A stretch of 64,000 bases of DNA. Source: Chlorocebus sabaeus (Eukaryota; Chordata; Mammalia; Primates; Cercopithecidae). Position numbers and translations under genes: made by a program. Every line of letters starts with the position of its first letter. Position 1 is the stretch's first letter. The notes under the pieces were generated by a model, which searched no databases, was not told where the DNA came from, and worked only from the letters and a program-made list of their open reading frames with translations. Below, in pieces: positions 24,053 to 36,257 of this stretch. The stretch lies in NCBI RefSeq assembly GCF_047675955.1, contig NC_132923.1, positions 85,347,637 through 85,411,636 of the forward strand, in the 5' to 3' direction.

Positions 24053-27000
24053 TGATGGGGAGAAACCAGAGCAGAAAAATTGAAAATTCTAAAAATCAGA
24101 GTACCTCTCTGCTTCTCCAAAGGAACACAGCACCTTGCCAACAATGGAACAAAGCTGGATGGAGAATGACTTTGACAAGTTGACAGAAGTAGGCTTCAGA
24201 CGATCGGTAATAACAAACTTCTCCGAGCTAAAGGAGGATGTTCGAACCCATCGCAAAGAAGCTAAAAACCTTGAAAAAAAGATTAGACGAATGGCTAATT
24301 AGAATAAACAGCGTAGAGAAGACCTTAAATGACTGATGGAACTGAAAACCATGGCACAAGAACTATGTGATGCATGCGCAAGCTTCAGTAGCCAATTTGA
24401 TCAAGTGGGAGAAAGGGAATCAGTGATTGAAGATCAAGTGAAATAAAGGGAATCAGTGATTGAAGATCAAATGAATGAAATGAAGCAAGAAGAGAAGTTT
24501 AGAGGAAAAAGAGTAAAAAGAAATGAACAAAGCCTCCAAGAAATATGGGACCATGTGAAAAGACCAATCTACATCTGATTGGTCTACCTGAAAGTGAAGG
24601 GGAGAATGGAACCAAGTTTGAAAACACTCTTCAGGATGTTATCCAGGAGAACTTCCCCAACCTAGCAAGGCAGGCCAACATTCAAATACAGGAAATACAG
24701 AGAATGCCACAAAGATACTCCTCGAGAAGAGCAACTCCAAGACACATAATTGTCAGATTCATCAAAGTTGAAATGAAGGAAAAAATGTTAAGGGCAGCCA
24801 GAGAGAAAGGTCGGGTTACCCACAAAGGGAAGCCCATCAGACTAAAAGCGGATCTCTTGGCAGAAACTCAACAAGCCAGAAGAGAGTGGGGGCCAATATT
24901 CAACGTTCTTAAAGAAACGAATTTTCAACCCAGAATTTCATATCCAGCCAAACTAAGTTTCATAAGTAAAGGAGAAATAAAATCCTTTACAGACAAGCAA
25001 ATGCTGAGAGATTTTGTCACCACCAGGCCTGCCTTACAAGAGCTCCTGAAAAAGCACTAAACATGGAAAGGAATAACTGGTACCAGCCACTGCAAAAACA
25101 TGCCAAATTGTAAAGAGCATTGATGCTAGGAAGAAACTGCATCAACTGATGAGCAAAATAACCAGCAAACATCATAATGACAGGATCAAATTTATATATA
25201 ACAATATTAACCTTAAATGTAAATGGGCTAAATGCTCCAATTAAAAGACACAGGCTGACAAATTGGATAAAGAGTCAAGACCCATCAGTGTGCTATATTC
25301 AGGAGACCCATGTCATGTGCAGTACACACATAGGCTCAAAATAAAGGGATGGAGAAAGATCCACCAAGCAAATGGAAGCAAAAAATAAAAAGCAGGGGAT
25401 GCAATCCTAATCTCTAGTAAAGCAGACTTTAAACCAACAAAGATCAGAAGAGATAAAGAAGGCCATTACATGATGGTAAAGGGATGAATTCAACAAGAAG
25501 AGCTAACTATCCTAAATATATATGCACCAATACAGGAGCACCCAGATTCATAAAGCAAGTCCTTAGAGACCTACAAAGAGACTGAGACTTCCATACAATA
25601 ATAATGGGAGACTTTAACACCCCACTGTCTACATTAGATAGATCAACGAGACAGAAAGTTAACAAAGATACCCAGGAATTGAGCTCAGCTCTGCACCAGG
25701 CGGACCTGATAGACATCTACAGAACTCTCCACCCCAAATCAACAGAATATACATTCTTCTCAGCACCACATCACACTCATTCCAAAACTGACCCCATAGT
25801 TGGAAGTAAAGCACTCCTCAGCAAATGTAAAAGGACAGAAATTATAACAAACTGTCTCTCAGACCACAGTGCAATCAAATTAGAACTCAGGATTAAGAAA
25901 CTCACTCAAAACCGCTCAACTACATGGAAACTGAACAACCTGCTTCTGAATGACTACTGGGTACATAACGAAATGAAGGCAGAAATAAAGATGTTCTTTG
26001 AAACCAGTGAGAACAAAGACACAACATACCAGAATCTCTGGGACACATTTAAAGCAGTGTGTAGAGGGAAATTTATAGCACTAAATGCCCACAAGAGAAA
26101 GCAGGAAAGATCTAAAATTGACAACCTAGCATCACAATTAAAAGAACTAGAGAAGCAAGAGCAAACACATTCAAAAGCTAGCAGAAGGCAAGAAATAACT
26201 AAGATCAGAGCATAACTGAAGGAGTTACAGACACAATAAACCCTTCAAAAAAAAATCAATGAATCCAGGAGCTGGTTTTTTGAAAAGATCAACAAAATTG
26301 ATAGACTGCTAGCAAGACTAATAAAGAAGAAAAGAGAGAAGAATCAAATAGACTCAATAAAAAATGATAAAGGGGATGTCACCGCCTTTCCCACAGAAAT
26401 ACAAACTACCATCAGAGAATACTATAAACACCTCTATGCAAATAAACTAGAAGATCTAGAAGAAATGGACACATACACCCTCCCAAGACTAAACCAGGAA
26501 GAAGTTGAAACCCTGAATAGACCAATAACAGGCTCTGAAATTGAGGCAATAATTAATAACCTACTAACCAAAAAAAGTCCAAGACCAGATGGATTCACAG
26601 CGAATTCTACCAGAGGTACAAAGAGGAGCTGGTACCATTCCTTCTGAAACTATTCCAATCAATAGAAAAAGAGAGAATCCTTCCTAACTCATTTTATGAG
26701 GCCAGCATCATCCTGATACCAAAGCCTGGCAGAGACACAACAAAAAAAGAGAATTTTAGACCAATATCCCTGATGAACATCGATGCAAAAATCCTCAATA
26801 AAATACGGGCAAACCAAATCCAGCAGCGCATCAAAAAGCTTATCCACCACGAACAAGTTGGCTTCATGCCTGGGATGCAAGGCTGGTTCAACATACGCAA
26901 ATCAATAAACATAATCCATCACGTAAACGGAACCAAAGACAAAAACCACATGATTATCTCAATAGATGCAGAAAAGGCCTTTGACAAAATTCAACAGCCC

Positions 27001-29180
27001 TTCATGCTAAAAACTCTTAATAAACTAGGTATTGATGGGATGTATCTCAAAATAATAAGAGCTATTTATGACAAACCCACAGCCAATATCATACTGAATG
27101 GGCAAAAACTGGAAGCATTCCCTTTGAAAACTGGCACAAGACAGGGATGCCCTCTCTCACCACTCCTATTCAACATAGTTTTCTAAGTTCTGGCCAGGGC
27201 AGTCAGGCAGGAGAAAGAAATAAAGGGTATTCAATTAAGAAAAGAGGAAGTTAAATTGTCCCTGTTTGCAGATAACATGATTGTATACTTAGAAAACCCC
27301 ATCGTCTCAGCCCAAAATCTCCTTAAGTTGATGAGCAACTTCAGCAAAGTCTCAGGATATAAAATCAATGTGCAAAAATCACAAGCATTCTTATACACCA
27401 ATAACAGACAAACAGAGAGCCAAATCATGAGTGAACTCCCATTCACAATTGCTTCAAAGAGAATGAAATACCTAGGAATCCAACTTACAAGGGTTGTGAA
27501 GGACCTCTTGAAGGAGAACTACAAACCACTGCTCAATGAAATAAAAGAGGACACAAACAAATGGAGGAACATTCCATACTCATGGATAGGAAGAATCAAT
27601 ATCGTGAAAATGGCCATACTGCCCAAGGTAATTTATAGATTCAATGTCATCGCCATTAAGCTACCAATGACTTTCCTCACAGAATTGGAAAAAACTACTT
27701 TAAAGGTCATATGGAACCAAAAAAAGCCCGCATTGCCAAGACAGTCCTAAGCCAAAGAACAAAGCTGGAGGCATCATGCTACCTGACTTCAAACTATACT
27801 ACAAGGCTACAGTAACCAAAACAGAGATATAGACCAATGGAACAGAACAGAGCCCTCAGAAATAATATCACACGTCTACAACCATCTGATCTTTGACAAA
27901 TGTGACAAAAAGAAATGGGGAAAGGATTCCCTATTTACTAAATGGTGCTGGGAAAACTGGCTAGCCATATGCAGAAAGCTGAAACTGGATCCCTTCCTTA
28001 CACCTTATACAAAAATTAATTCAACGTGGATTAAAGACTTAAATGTTAGACCTAAAACCATAAAAACCCTAGAAGAAAACCTAGGCAATACCATTCAGGA
28101 CATAGGCAAGGGCAAGAACTTCATAACTAAAACACCAAAAGCAATGGCAACAAAAGCCAAAATAAACAAATGGGATCTAATTAAACTAAAGAGCTTCTGC
28201 ACAGCAAAAGAAACTACTGTCAGGGTGAACAGGCAACCTACAGAATGGGTGAAAATTTTTACAATCTTATCCATCTGACAAAGGGCTAATATCCAGAATC
28301 TACAAAGAACTCAAACAAATTTACAAGAAAAAAACCAAATAACTCCATCAAAAAGTGGTTGAAGGATATGAACAGACACTTCTCAAAAGAAGACATTTAT
28401 GCAGCCAACAGATACGTGAGAAAATGCTCATCATCACTCGCCATTAGAGAAATGCAAATCAAAACCACAATGAGCTGCCATCTCACACCAGTTAGAATGG
28501 TGATCATTAAAAATTCAGGAAACAACAGGTGCTGGAGAGAATGTGGAGAAATAGGAACACTTTTACACTGTTGGTGGGAGTGTAAACTAGTTCAACCATT
28601 GAGGAAGACAGTGTGGCGATTCCTCGAGGATCTAGAACTAGAAACACCATTTGACCCAGCCATCCCATTACTTGGTATATACCCAAAGGATTATATATCA
28701 TGCTGCTATAAAGACACATGAACACGTATGTTTATTGTGGCACTATTCACAGTAGCAGAGAGTTGGAACTAACCCCAATGTCCATTAATGATAGACTGGA
28801 TTAAGAAAATGTGGCACATATACACCATGGAATACCATGCAGCCATAAAAAGGGATGAGTTCATGTCCTTTGTAGGGATGTGGATGAAGCTGGAAACCAT
28901 CATTTTGAGCAATCTATTCCAAGAACAGAAAACCAAACACCGCATGTTCTCACTCATAGGTGGGAATTGAGCAAGAGAACACTTGGACACAGGGTGGGGA
29001 ATATCACACACTGGGGCCTGTTGTGGGGTGGAGGCAGGGGGAGGGATAGCATTAGGAGATATACCTAATGTAAAGGATGAGTTAATGGGTGCAGCACACC
29101 AACATGGCACATGTATACATACGTAACAAACCTGCACGTTGTGCACATGTACCCTAGAACTTAAAGTATAAGAGAAAAAA
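24053..29180 (+). mobile_element. L1 (L1PA-like), 5'-truncated at ORF1, dead
   Basis: A 5.1 kb primate L1 in intron 2 that starts almost exactly at the ORF1 ATG (24055), so the 5'UTR promoter is gone. ORF1 is shifted by an extra base within the first 30 codons, has further stops, and carries a 33 bp in-frame tandem duplication (24412-24444, 24445-24477). The RNA-binding and C-terminal part stays open at 24545-25060. ORF2 starts near 25177 but is broken into open pieces: 25604-26215 (endonuclease, SDHSAIKLEL), 26773-27186 (reverse transcriptase, TGTRQGCPLSPLLFN), 27256-27750 and 28359-28721 (Cys-rich end). The catalytic FADD motif reads FADN. A short deletion near 27820 removes one arm of a small direct repeat that the second L1 (near 50420-50455) retains. 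It ends in an A-rich tail. A TSD is not clear; only ACTATT is shared by the flanks. Confidence 0.95.
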
Positions 29181-30876
29181 AAAAGAAAACTATTTCATTC
29201 GGTTTACAGAAGCAGAGGCTACTAAGTTGAGGGTCTCAGAAAGGGCTTATGTACATAGCTACTAAAAAATAGAACATTATAATAATACCAACAGTATTCC
29301 AAGTAAATAACCATAATTAAATTTTCCTCAACAGTTCATTCAGTCCTGTGTAATTCTTGTTCAGCTGAATCTTGGATTGGAAGTCTGCTTTTCTGAAGTA
29401 CATCTTCTTCCAGACTGAAAAGAGTCCTGGAAATCCTGACTTCATCTACCAATATGGTCTGAAAGTCGTGTGATGTCAGCTGAGAAGTCTTTATCCAAAA
29501 ATCCACTTTTTGAAATGCTAATAATTCAGACTATATCAAAAGTATAGTCATTTTCATGAGGCTCTAAGACTCTTTGTTGAAGATATATCAGCTTCTGGCC
29601 TATAGCTTCTGGCCTTGCCTATGGCAGAGCCTTTAGGCAAGCATCAGAATATCTCAGAAACTGCCTATAGATGACAAAGACTAAATGTTTATATTATTAG
29701 GATAACCAAAAGAATGGAATATAGTAAAATTCTTTATTGGGATACGATACATAATTATTTCATAGAGTTTGAACGATGTTTCCCCTGAATGCTTCTATAT
29801 TTAATAGGTTATGTTGGGTATGGATATTTGTTTTCCATGCTGATCAGGAAGCAGGCAAAGAAAAGGAGTTCTGGAGAATTCTACAGGCAGGTTTCCCAAC
29901 CCTTCTACTTCCCCTTATTCCAGATTTGAAAGATTAGGCCATGTTTTTCTTCTTTGCCGAGTGCTTGATTTTTCCCATGTTCTACCACTTGAAAGAAAGG
30001 TTTTCCATTTTGCTTCTTTGCTAGGATTGGACTGTCCAGAATGCTTTGTACAGTATATGTTTACAGTAAACTTAATCTTTTAACTGAACTGGAAAAACAT
30101 ATCTCACAAGTATACTAGTATCCTGTTACCTTTCCCATGACTTTTAAAAATGTACTTTTTATTTTTACAAATGGAACTTTAGGAAATCTTTACAAAAATG
30201 AGGTTTTGGTTTTTTTTTTTCCTGTTTTTTGTTTTTCGGTTTTTTTCTGTTCTTGTGACCTCATTCTGTCTTAAAGGAAAGTCCCTGGTTAGTTAAAATG
30301 ATATGTTCCCTAATATGTTTTAGGAACTTAACAGCTTTAAAAATGTTTCTTCAAGTTTGTTATGGAATCACTGCTGGTTTTAGAGCTGCTGTTGCTTTGA
30401 TTTGTTTTAAAGTGCTGCAGTTCCTAAGAGTAGGTATAAAAGTGAAAGTTGATTATTGAAAGATGTTTGAAGAGGCACGTGTAATATGTGCAACTATTCC
30501 TATTTGTCAAAAGACCTCTGTAGGAAGTGCTTACCTTTTCTTCCTAGTGCCATTTAATTGGAATTTAAATGACAGCCATAGAAGATATGTGTTGATGTTA
30601 CAACTCCACGAATTTGCTTTGACATCCTCTGAGCTTCACTTTTCTCATTCGTATAGTAGGGCATGATTAAAAAAACACTTTGTAAATTTCTAGTGCTGTC
30701 TATATAGTACTCTACTCATATGTCTCTCCACATACTCTTTGACCCATGGTAGTCAAAGGATTCTCGTTCCTTTCTTGCAAAAGCCAGGTCCCAAATCACA
30801 GGGATGGAAGGCAGGTAAATGGTGATAATTTTGCCTTTGTATTTTGTTGTCAACTTATGGATTTGTATCTTTTCAG

Positions 30877-30966
30877 GTTGATACAGGCAATACTGGAAGG
30901 GTGTTTGCTTCTGATGCTGCTGCTTTCCTGAAAAAATCAGGGCTTCCAGACTTGATACTTGGAAAG
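30877..30966 (+). CDS. EPS15: EPS15 exon 3: EH1, first EF-hand region
   Basis: A 90-nt phase-0 exon encoding 30 residues, VDTGNTGRVFAS through DLILGK, numbered 26-55. The acceptor is preceded by TATCTTTTCAG and the donor is AAG|GTAGTG. The segment is the degenerate first EF-hand of EH1 and the following helix (AAAFLKKSGLPDL). The product acts in clathrin-mediated endocytosis as an NPF-binding module. Residue 35 is Phe here; I remember Leu in human EPS15 (a single C-to-T change), which may mark another primate, a variant or a memory error. Confidence 0.96.
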
Positions 30967-31559
30967 GTAGTGTTTGTTCATTATAACTAGATTATGAGTT
31001 TGTAAGGAATATGTAGTATAGATGAACTGGATTCAAATTTAGAAAGACACCATCAAGAAATTTAGAAGTTAGAACCCAGTCATAGAAACCATTTTAATAA
31101 TAGGATGAAGGGAATTTGTAGCGTAGTGATTTACCCTCTTGAAAAGTAAGGTGTTTTTCAGATTTTTAGAAACAAACTACTTTTTAATAGGATAAAATGA
31201 GGAAGTAATAAGGACATTTGTTGGGGAGAAACAGTGAAGACTGGGAATCTTGCCACACACTCAAACTTGGCTCTATCCCTACTTCCTCTGTTATAACTGT
31301 CTCTGTTTAATGTGTGGTAAATAGAGTGGGGGATGAGAGGCTTTAAAAAGAGCACAAAGAGATGGAAAGCCCCTCCCCTGTCTACTCCTTATACATGATA
31401 TTGATATATATTCAAAATCCTGAAAAATAATCACTATTAATAATTTAATTATCCACAAATAAACATTAATCATCTCAACTTGTACATAGAAAATATCTTA
31501 AGGATCGAAAATCAAGAATAGTATGTACATTCTAGTAGAAAGAGCATTGGTGTCAGAGT

Positions 31560-31985
31560 TAGAACTTGGATTAGTGAAAAAGGCATGTGACTGGAAGTTA
31601 GAACTTAGGTTTCACTTCTTTCCCTGGTGACTTAAATGTTCTTGAGCCAAGTCACTTACTCTTATTGGGCCGTAGTATCTTTGTGAAGGGTTGCACTAAA
31701 TCAGGGGTGCCCAATCTTTTGGCTTCCCTGGGCCACATTGAAAGAAGAAGTGTCTTGGGCCACACATAAAATACATTAACACTAATAATAGCTGATGAGC
31801 AACAACAACAACAAAAAGTCGTTTAAAAACCCTCTTAATTTATTAAAGAAAGTTTATGAATTTGTGTTGGGCCACGTTCAAAGCTGTCTTGGGCTGCATG
31901 TGGCCTGTGGGCTGCAAGTTGGACAAGCTTGCACTAAATAATCTTTAAGATTTCTTTCTACTCTTAATTCTATGATTCTTGGATC
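31560..31985 (+). mobile_element. MIR-like SINE split by a hAT element
   Basis: AGTTAGAACTTAGGTTTCAC, then CAAGTCACTTACTC, is the MIR core pattern. After the hAT insert it resumes as AATCTTTAAGATTTC. The insertion order is therefore MIR first. Confidence 0.5.
31702..31931 (+). mobile_element. hAT-type DNA transposon, short non-autonomous
   Basis: Starts CAGGGGTGCCCAATCTTTTG and ends TTGGACAAGCTTG, ends that pair as imperfect inverted repeats. A perfect 8 bp TSD, CACTAAAT, lies at 31694-31701 and 31932-31939; 8 bp is the hAT signature. No coding capacity. Confidence 0.85.
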
Positions 31986-32083
31986 TGATTACTAGAGAGC
32001 ATGAGGTTGTAAATAGCAGAGATTTCATTTATCATTCAGATGACTTTTAAAATATACATTGATATTTTCCCCCTAAATTTCAG

Positions 32084-32131
32084 ATTTGGGATTTAGCCGA
32101 CACAGATGGCAAAGGTATCCTGAACAAACAA
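32084..32131 (+). CDS. EPS15: EPS15 exon 4: EH1 NPF-pocket tryptophan and EF loop
   Basis: A 48-nt phase-0 exon encoding IWDLADTDGKGILNKQ (residues 56-71). It carries Trp57, the equivalent of the conserved NPF-pocket tryptophan of EH domains, then an EF-hand loop with Asp at loop positions 1 and 3. The twelfth loop residue, Glu72, is the first codon of the next exon, so an intron splits the loop exactly before its -Z ligand. The acceptor is CTAAATTTCAG and the donor CAA|GTAAGT. Confidence 0.97.
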
Positions 32132-32934
32132 GTAAGTTTCAGATATTCATATGATTTTTTTTTTTTTTTTTGAGTGATTCAAAATAAAAAATAGCCAGCA
32201 GGGGTTTTTTGTATTTTGAAGCTAAGAATTGGTTTTTACCAGCATTAGGGTTTTGCCTGGGGCAAGTGTGTAACAATGAAAGTATTTCCAGTCACTAGAT
32301 GTTAATAGAAGTCTTAATAGTTAGTGTTAGTTTGGTGACATTGTTCTCCTGCAGTTTATTTTTCTGTCTTTCAGAGAGACTTTGCTCTTTAATTAATTTT
32401 CCTAGTTACATAGTGTTATAAGTAAAAGTAAATGTTATTAAGTAAATGTTAAGATGGTATTGTCTAGTAGATTTGAAGATTTGAAAGGAAGCTCTTGGTT
32501 AGTCACATGTGAGATGTGAGTATTCTTGTCTAGGTCTTACCCCTGATATATAAACCAAAAAATGGTTTATAAACCAGAAGTAAATTCTTGACCAGAATAC
32601 ATAAAAGTGGTTATGTCCAAGGGTGTTGAATACCATCAGTGTACTCTGAAGTTCTGATTGTTGGGGATGGATTTCAAAGTTGTATAAGCATTGAATTCCA
32701 AGTTTGCTCAGTGCCACTACTCAAAGTTAGGCCTCCTCCCCACCCCCAGCATAGCTGAAGCAGGATCAAAGCCAGATATTGGAGAAATTTGATGAGAGGG
32801 TCAGAATATCCAGTCTTTTAATTAAGATTTCAGGGCTAGATTGTAGTCCCCATTCGAGTCTCTGTGTAGAAGGGCTACTTGGTATATTGGAGGCATAGGA
32901 AAACAAAATTCGTATGGGCCCACCTAGGTGCCAT

Positions 32935-33035
32935 GTACTCAGTCAGCAAATATTTGTTGAGTACCTATGATGAACCAGGCTTTAGAAATATAGAGGTTAA
33001 CATGATAGATGTGGTCACTGTCTTAAGGTTTTACA
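32935..33035 (+). mobile_element. L2-like fragment
   Basis: CAGCAAATATTTGTTGAGTA followed by CTATGATGAACCAGGC is the familiar L2 phrase. Confidence 0.5.
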
Positions 33036-33161
33036 GTGAAATAAATTTTTTACTTATAATTCTTGGAGTTTGGATATTGAGTTTGAGTTGCCTTATTACT
33101 TCCAGGTGGCTGGATTTATGAGTCTGCAGTTAAACTTTGAACTTCCATTAGAGGCATAGTG

Positions 33162-33464
33162 TTTTGTTTTTTTTTTTTTTTTGAGACAGAGCCTTGCTCT
33201 GTCACCCAGGCTGGAGTACAGTGGCGTGATCTTGGCTCACTGCAACCTCTGCCTCCAGGATTCAAGTGATTCTCCCATCTCAGCCTCCTGAGTAGCGGGG
33301 ATTACAGGCATATGCCTCCGCACCCGGCTAATTGTTTTGTATTTTTAGTAGAGATGGGGTTTCACTATATTGGCCAGGCAGGTCTTAAACTCCTGACCTC
33401 AAGTGATCCACCTACCTTGGCCTCCCAAAGGGCTGGGATTACAGGTATGAGCCACCTGCCTGGC
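33162..33464 (-). mobile_element. Alu
   Basis: Antisense Alu with a T17 tail; the 5' end reads GCCACCTGCCTGGC, with a small deletion. Confidence 0.94.
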
Positions 33465-33544
33465 ACAGATTTTTAAGTTAGCATATGAATGAAAGAAAAG
33501 AAACCAATACTTAATGAATTTCCATGTGACAAAAATGACACTAG

Positions 33545-33690
33545 GCACTTTCCTCCTGCAGCATGGTTTTTATTTTGTTGCTCATAATACATTGCAAGGT
33601 AGGTATTAGCCCCCCTTTTATGGAAGGGTTTTAGCTTGCCCATGGCCTCACAACTATACGTAGCAGAACTAGAATTTAATGGAAAATTAT
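33545..33690 (-). mobile_element. MIR, antisense
   Basis: GGTAGGTATTAGCC, TTTTATGGAAGG, GCTTGCCCATGGCCTCACAA and GCAGAACTAGAATTTA follow the antisense MIR order. Confidence 0.65.
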
Positions 33691-34700
33691 TTCACTTCAT
33701 AGCCCATCCATACTGTGGTAATAGACTTGATTACTTAAGAGTAATTGAATCTCACATAGAGTGAGAAAAGAAAGAGGGTCGTGTTAGAATACTTAGAATA
33801 CCAGCAGTTAGAGAAGACATTGGCTCCAACAGAAGAGACTTGAAAGGTCAGAAGAGACCTGGGAGGGATTTGTGAAGCTGTTTGGTGGAGGAGAGCTTCC
33901 AGGAGGATACTTTCCCAGGCTGCAGAGAGGATAATCAGGATGAGGCTTTTGTTTGTTTGTTTGTTTTAGGGCTGTTTGGTAGCTGGGAAATTATTTGTGA
34001 CATAGGCGGTAGTTTTTCTAGCTAATCATAGGAGTTGAAGTCAGATTGCGCAGAAGGTTGTGGAATGAATGAGAAGAAAAGGGGATATCTTGAAATAGCA
34101 TTTTTTCAAGAACTGAGTGAAGGCAAGGGATTGTATAAAGCAGACAATCTGCAAGGTGGTAAGAAAGGGTTATGAATTGGGTGTGAAGGGTGTAGGGGAG
34201 AGTATGGGATTTGAGAAAAGTAGGAAGGGTTGATTACATTCGCAACTATACTAGGGTACTGACAGGTTGGACAAATTGTAACTGGAGTAAAGACTTTTGT
34301 TGTCATGTCTATTCCCAGACACTAACTCAGAACAGCTGAAAACCAGTTGCTTCAGCTTCTTTGCATTTATTTATTAAGTTTTGGACTAAGACTTAAACTG
34401 CTAAAAATCCAAGGACTTGTGGGAGAGATTTATAAGTATTTTGAAGTTAAACTGTTACATAATTTTTTTTGATGTTGCACAGTTATTTTCTGTAGTTTTT
34501 CTGGAATCACAGTGATTAAGTCATTTGAATTACTATCCCAGTTTCAAAATTTATAATCTCACAATCCAGAGATGACTTTTCATAACATTTTAGGTATTAT
34601 TTTCTTCTGGGCTTCTTCTCTAATTCTTTTTTTCTCATTTAAATGATAAAATACATCTCTTAATATCATTAAATATTATTTGTATTTTTTTGGTTCGTCT

Positions 34701-34994
34701 GTTTTTTTTGAAACAGAGTCTCGCTCTGTCACCCAGATGGGAGTGCAGTGGTGCGATCTCGGCTCACCGCAACCTCTGCCTTCCAGGTTCAAGTGATTCT
34801 CCTGCCTCAGCCTCCTGAGTAGCTGGGTCTACTGGTGCATGCCACCACACCTGGCTAATTTTTGTGTTTTTAGTAGAGACGGGGTTTCTCCGGGTTGGCC
34901 AGGCTGGTCTCGTACTCCTGACCTCAAGTGATCTGCCCACCTCGGCCTCCCAAAGTGCTGAGCTTGCTACAGGTGTGAGCCACTGTGCCTGGCC
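34701..34994 (-). mobile_element. Alu upstream of exon 5
   Basis: Antisense Alu, nearly complete, ending 276 bases before exon 5. Confidence 0.95.
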
Positions 34995-35213
34995 CTAAGT
35001 ATTATTTAAAACATTAGTATTCTATATGGTTTCCACTATCTGTATGTATTTTCCCATTTATATTATTAATAATGATTCATAAATATTAGGAACATCTTTG
35101 TAATGGGATTTTTCTGCAAGATATTTTTGAAGCAAATATGCTACTTGTTGCTACATAAGACCTCTGTAGTAATTAAGAATTGTTTTATATTTTTAGATTG
35201 TAAGTATGTGTGC

Positions 35214-35231
35214 AGGTAGGTAGGTAGGTAG
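35214..35231 (+). repeat. Short (GGTA)n repeat
   Basis: Four to five AGGT units, about 40 bases before exon 5. Confidence 0.9.
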
Positions 35232-35270
35232 AGGGAGAATGCTCTTAACATTCATACTTTTCTTTCTTAG

Positions 35271-35366
35271 GAATTCTTTGTTGCTTTGCGTCTTGTAGCA
35301 TGTGCCCAGAATGGATTGGAAGTTTCACTAAGTAGTTTGAACCTGGCTGTTCCTCCACCAAGATTT
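35271..35366 (+). CDS. EPS15: EPS15 exon 5: end of EH domain 1
   Basis: A 96-nt phase-0 exon, residues 72-103, beginning EFFVALRLVACAQNG and ending LAVPPPRF. It supplies the last EF-loop Glu, the closing helix of EH1 and its Pro-rich C-terminal tail. The acceptor is CTTTCTTAG and the donor TTT|GTAAGA. Skipping it would keep frame but remove the last helix of EH1. It lies between an antisense Alu ending 276 bases upstream and a sense Alu starting 206 bases downstream. Confidence 0.97.
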
Positions 35367-35572
35367 GTAAGAAATGCTTTTAGATTTAAATTGTATTTAA
35401 TTTTTATGACACCACGTTATTTGAGAATTAAAAGTAATATATTAAAAGGAATTTTCCCTTAGGCCATTTTACTCAGCTACTTGACTTTTTTTCCCCTATT
35501 GGCTACTGCTGTTTTTAGTTAATTTCTTGTGTATCCTTTCAGAGTTATTATATGTATATGTAAAAAAATATA

Positions 35573-35871
35573 GGCTGGGTGAGGTGGCTCAGGCCTGTAA
35601 TCCCAACACTTTGGGAGGCAGAAGTGGGAGGATCACTTGAGCCCAGGAGTTCAAGACTAGCTGGGAAACAAAGTGAGACCCCATCTCTACAAAAAAATCT
35701 AAAATTTATCCGAGTGTGTTGGTGTGCACGTCTGGTCCCAGCTACTTGGGAGGCTGAGATGGGAGGGTCATTTGAGTCTGGGAGTTCAAGGCTGCAGTGA
35801 GCCATGATCACACTGTCGCTCTCCAGCCTGGTTGATGGCTCAAGACACTGTCTTAAAAAAAAAAAGAAAAG
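35573..35871 (+). mobile_element. AluJ-like downstream of exon 5
   Basis: Sense, diverged Alu (GGCTGGGTGAGGTGGCTCAG), starting 206 bases after exon 5. Confidence 0.93.
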
Positions 35872-35923
35872 AAACATAAATACTTATTTTCTTATTTTAC
35901 GTTAATTGTAGCATGCTATATAT

Positions 35924-36257
35924 TAATGGTCCCCAACCTTTTTTGCACCCGGGACCTGTTTCATGGAAGACAATTTTTCCATGGACCTGGGAGGGATGGA
36001 TGGTTTCAGAATGAAACTGTTCCACATCATCAGGCATTAGATTCTTATAAGTAGCGTGCGACCTAGATCCCTCACATGCACAGTTCACAATAGGGTTTGT
36101 GCTCCTGTGAGAATCTAATGCTGCTGCTGATCTGACAGGAGTTGGAGCTCAGGCCATAATGCTTGCCCGCCAGCTGCTCACCTGCTGCTGTACAGCTCAG
36201 TTCCTAACAGGCCATGGACGGGTACCAGTTTGTGGCCCAGGGATTTGGGGACTCCTG
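35924..36257 (-). mobile_element. hAT-Charlie-like DNA transposon
   Basis: Left end TAATGGTCCCCAACC and right end GGGGACTCCTG form inverted repeats of the CAGNGGTCCCC type. The flanks give an 8 bp TSD with two differences: CTATATAT (35916-35923) and CTATACAC (36258-36265). No coding capacity. Confidence 0.8.

Larger units (their letters stand above)
22348..30876 (+). other. EPS15: EPS15 intron 2
   Basis: An 8.5 kb intron, GT-AG. It contains one + strand Alu and a 5.1 kb L1 beginning at its ORF1 start. The stretches 22348-22804, 23126-24053 and 29181-30876 show no gene and no repeat I can name. Near 30205-30245 there is a T-rich patch with scattered G. Confidence 0.9.
30967..32083 (+). other. 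EPS15: EPS15 intron 3
   Basis: A 1.1 kb GT-AG intron. The first 590 bases show nothing recognisable. After that a MIR-like sequence is interrupted by a short hAT DNA transposon with an 8 bp TSD. Confidence 0.9.
32132..35270 (+). other. EPS15: EPS15 intron 4
   Basis: A 3.1 kb GT-AG intron. It holds an L2-like piece, a MIR-like piece and two antisense Alus. The stretches 32132-32934 and 33690-34700 show no recognisable element apart from a short GTTT run near 33950-33967. A GGTA microsatellite lies about 40 bases before exon 5. Confidence 0.9.

Noticed and set aside
24545..28721. Several open frames of 60-200 codons with reverse transcriptase and RNA-binding motifs
   Set aside because: Fragments of one dead L1, not separate genes.
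24030..29200. A firm TSD for the intron 2 L1
   Set aside because: Only ACTATT is shared by the flanks, too short to claim.
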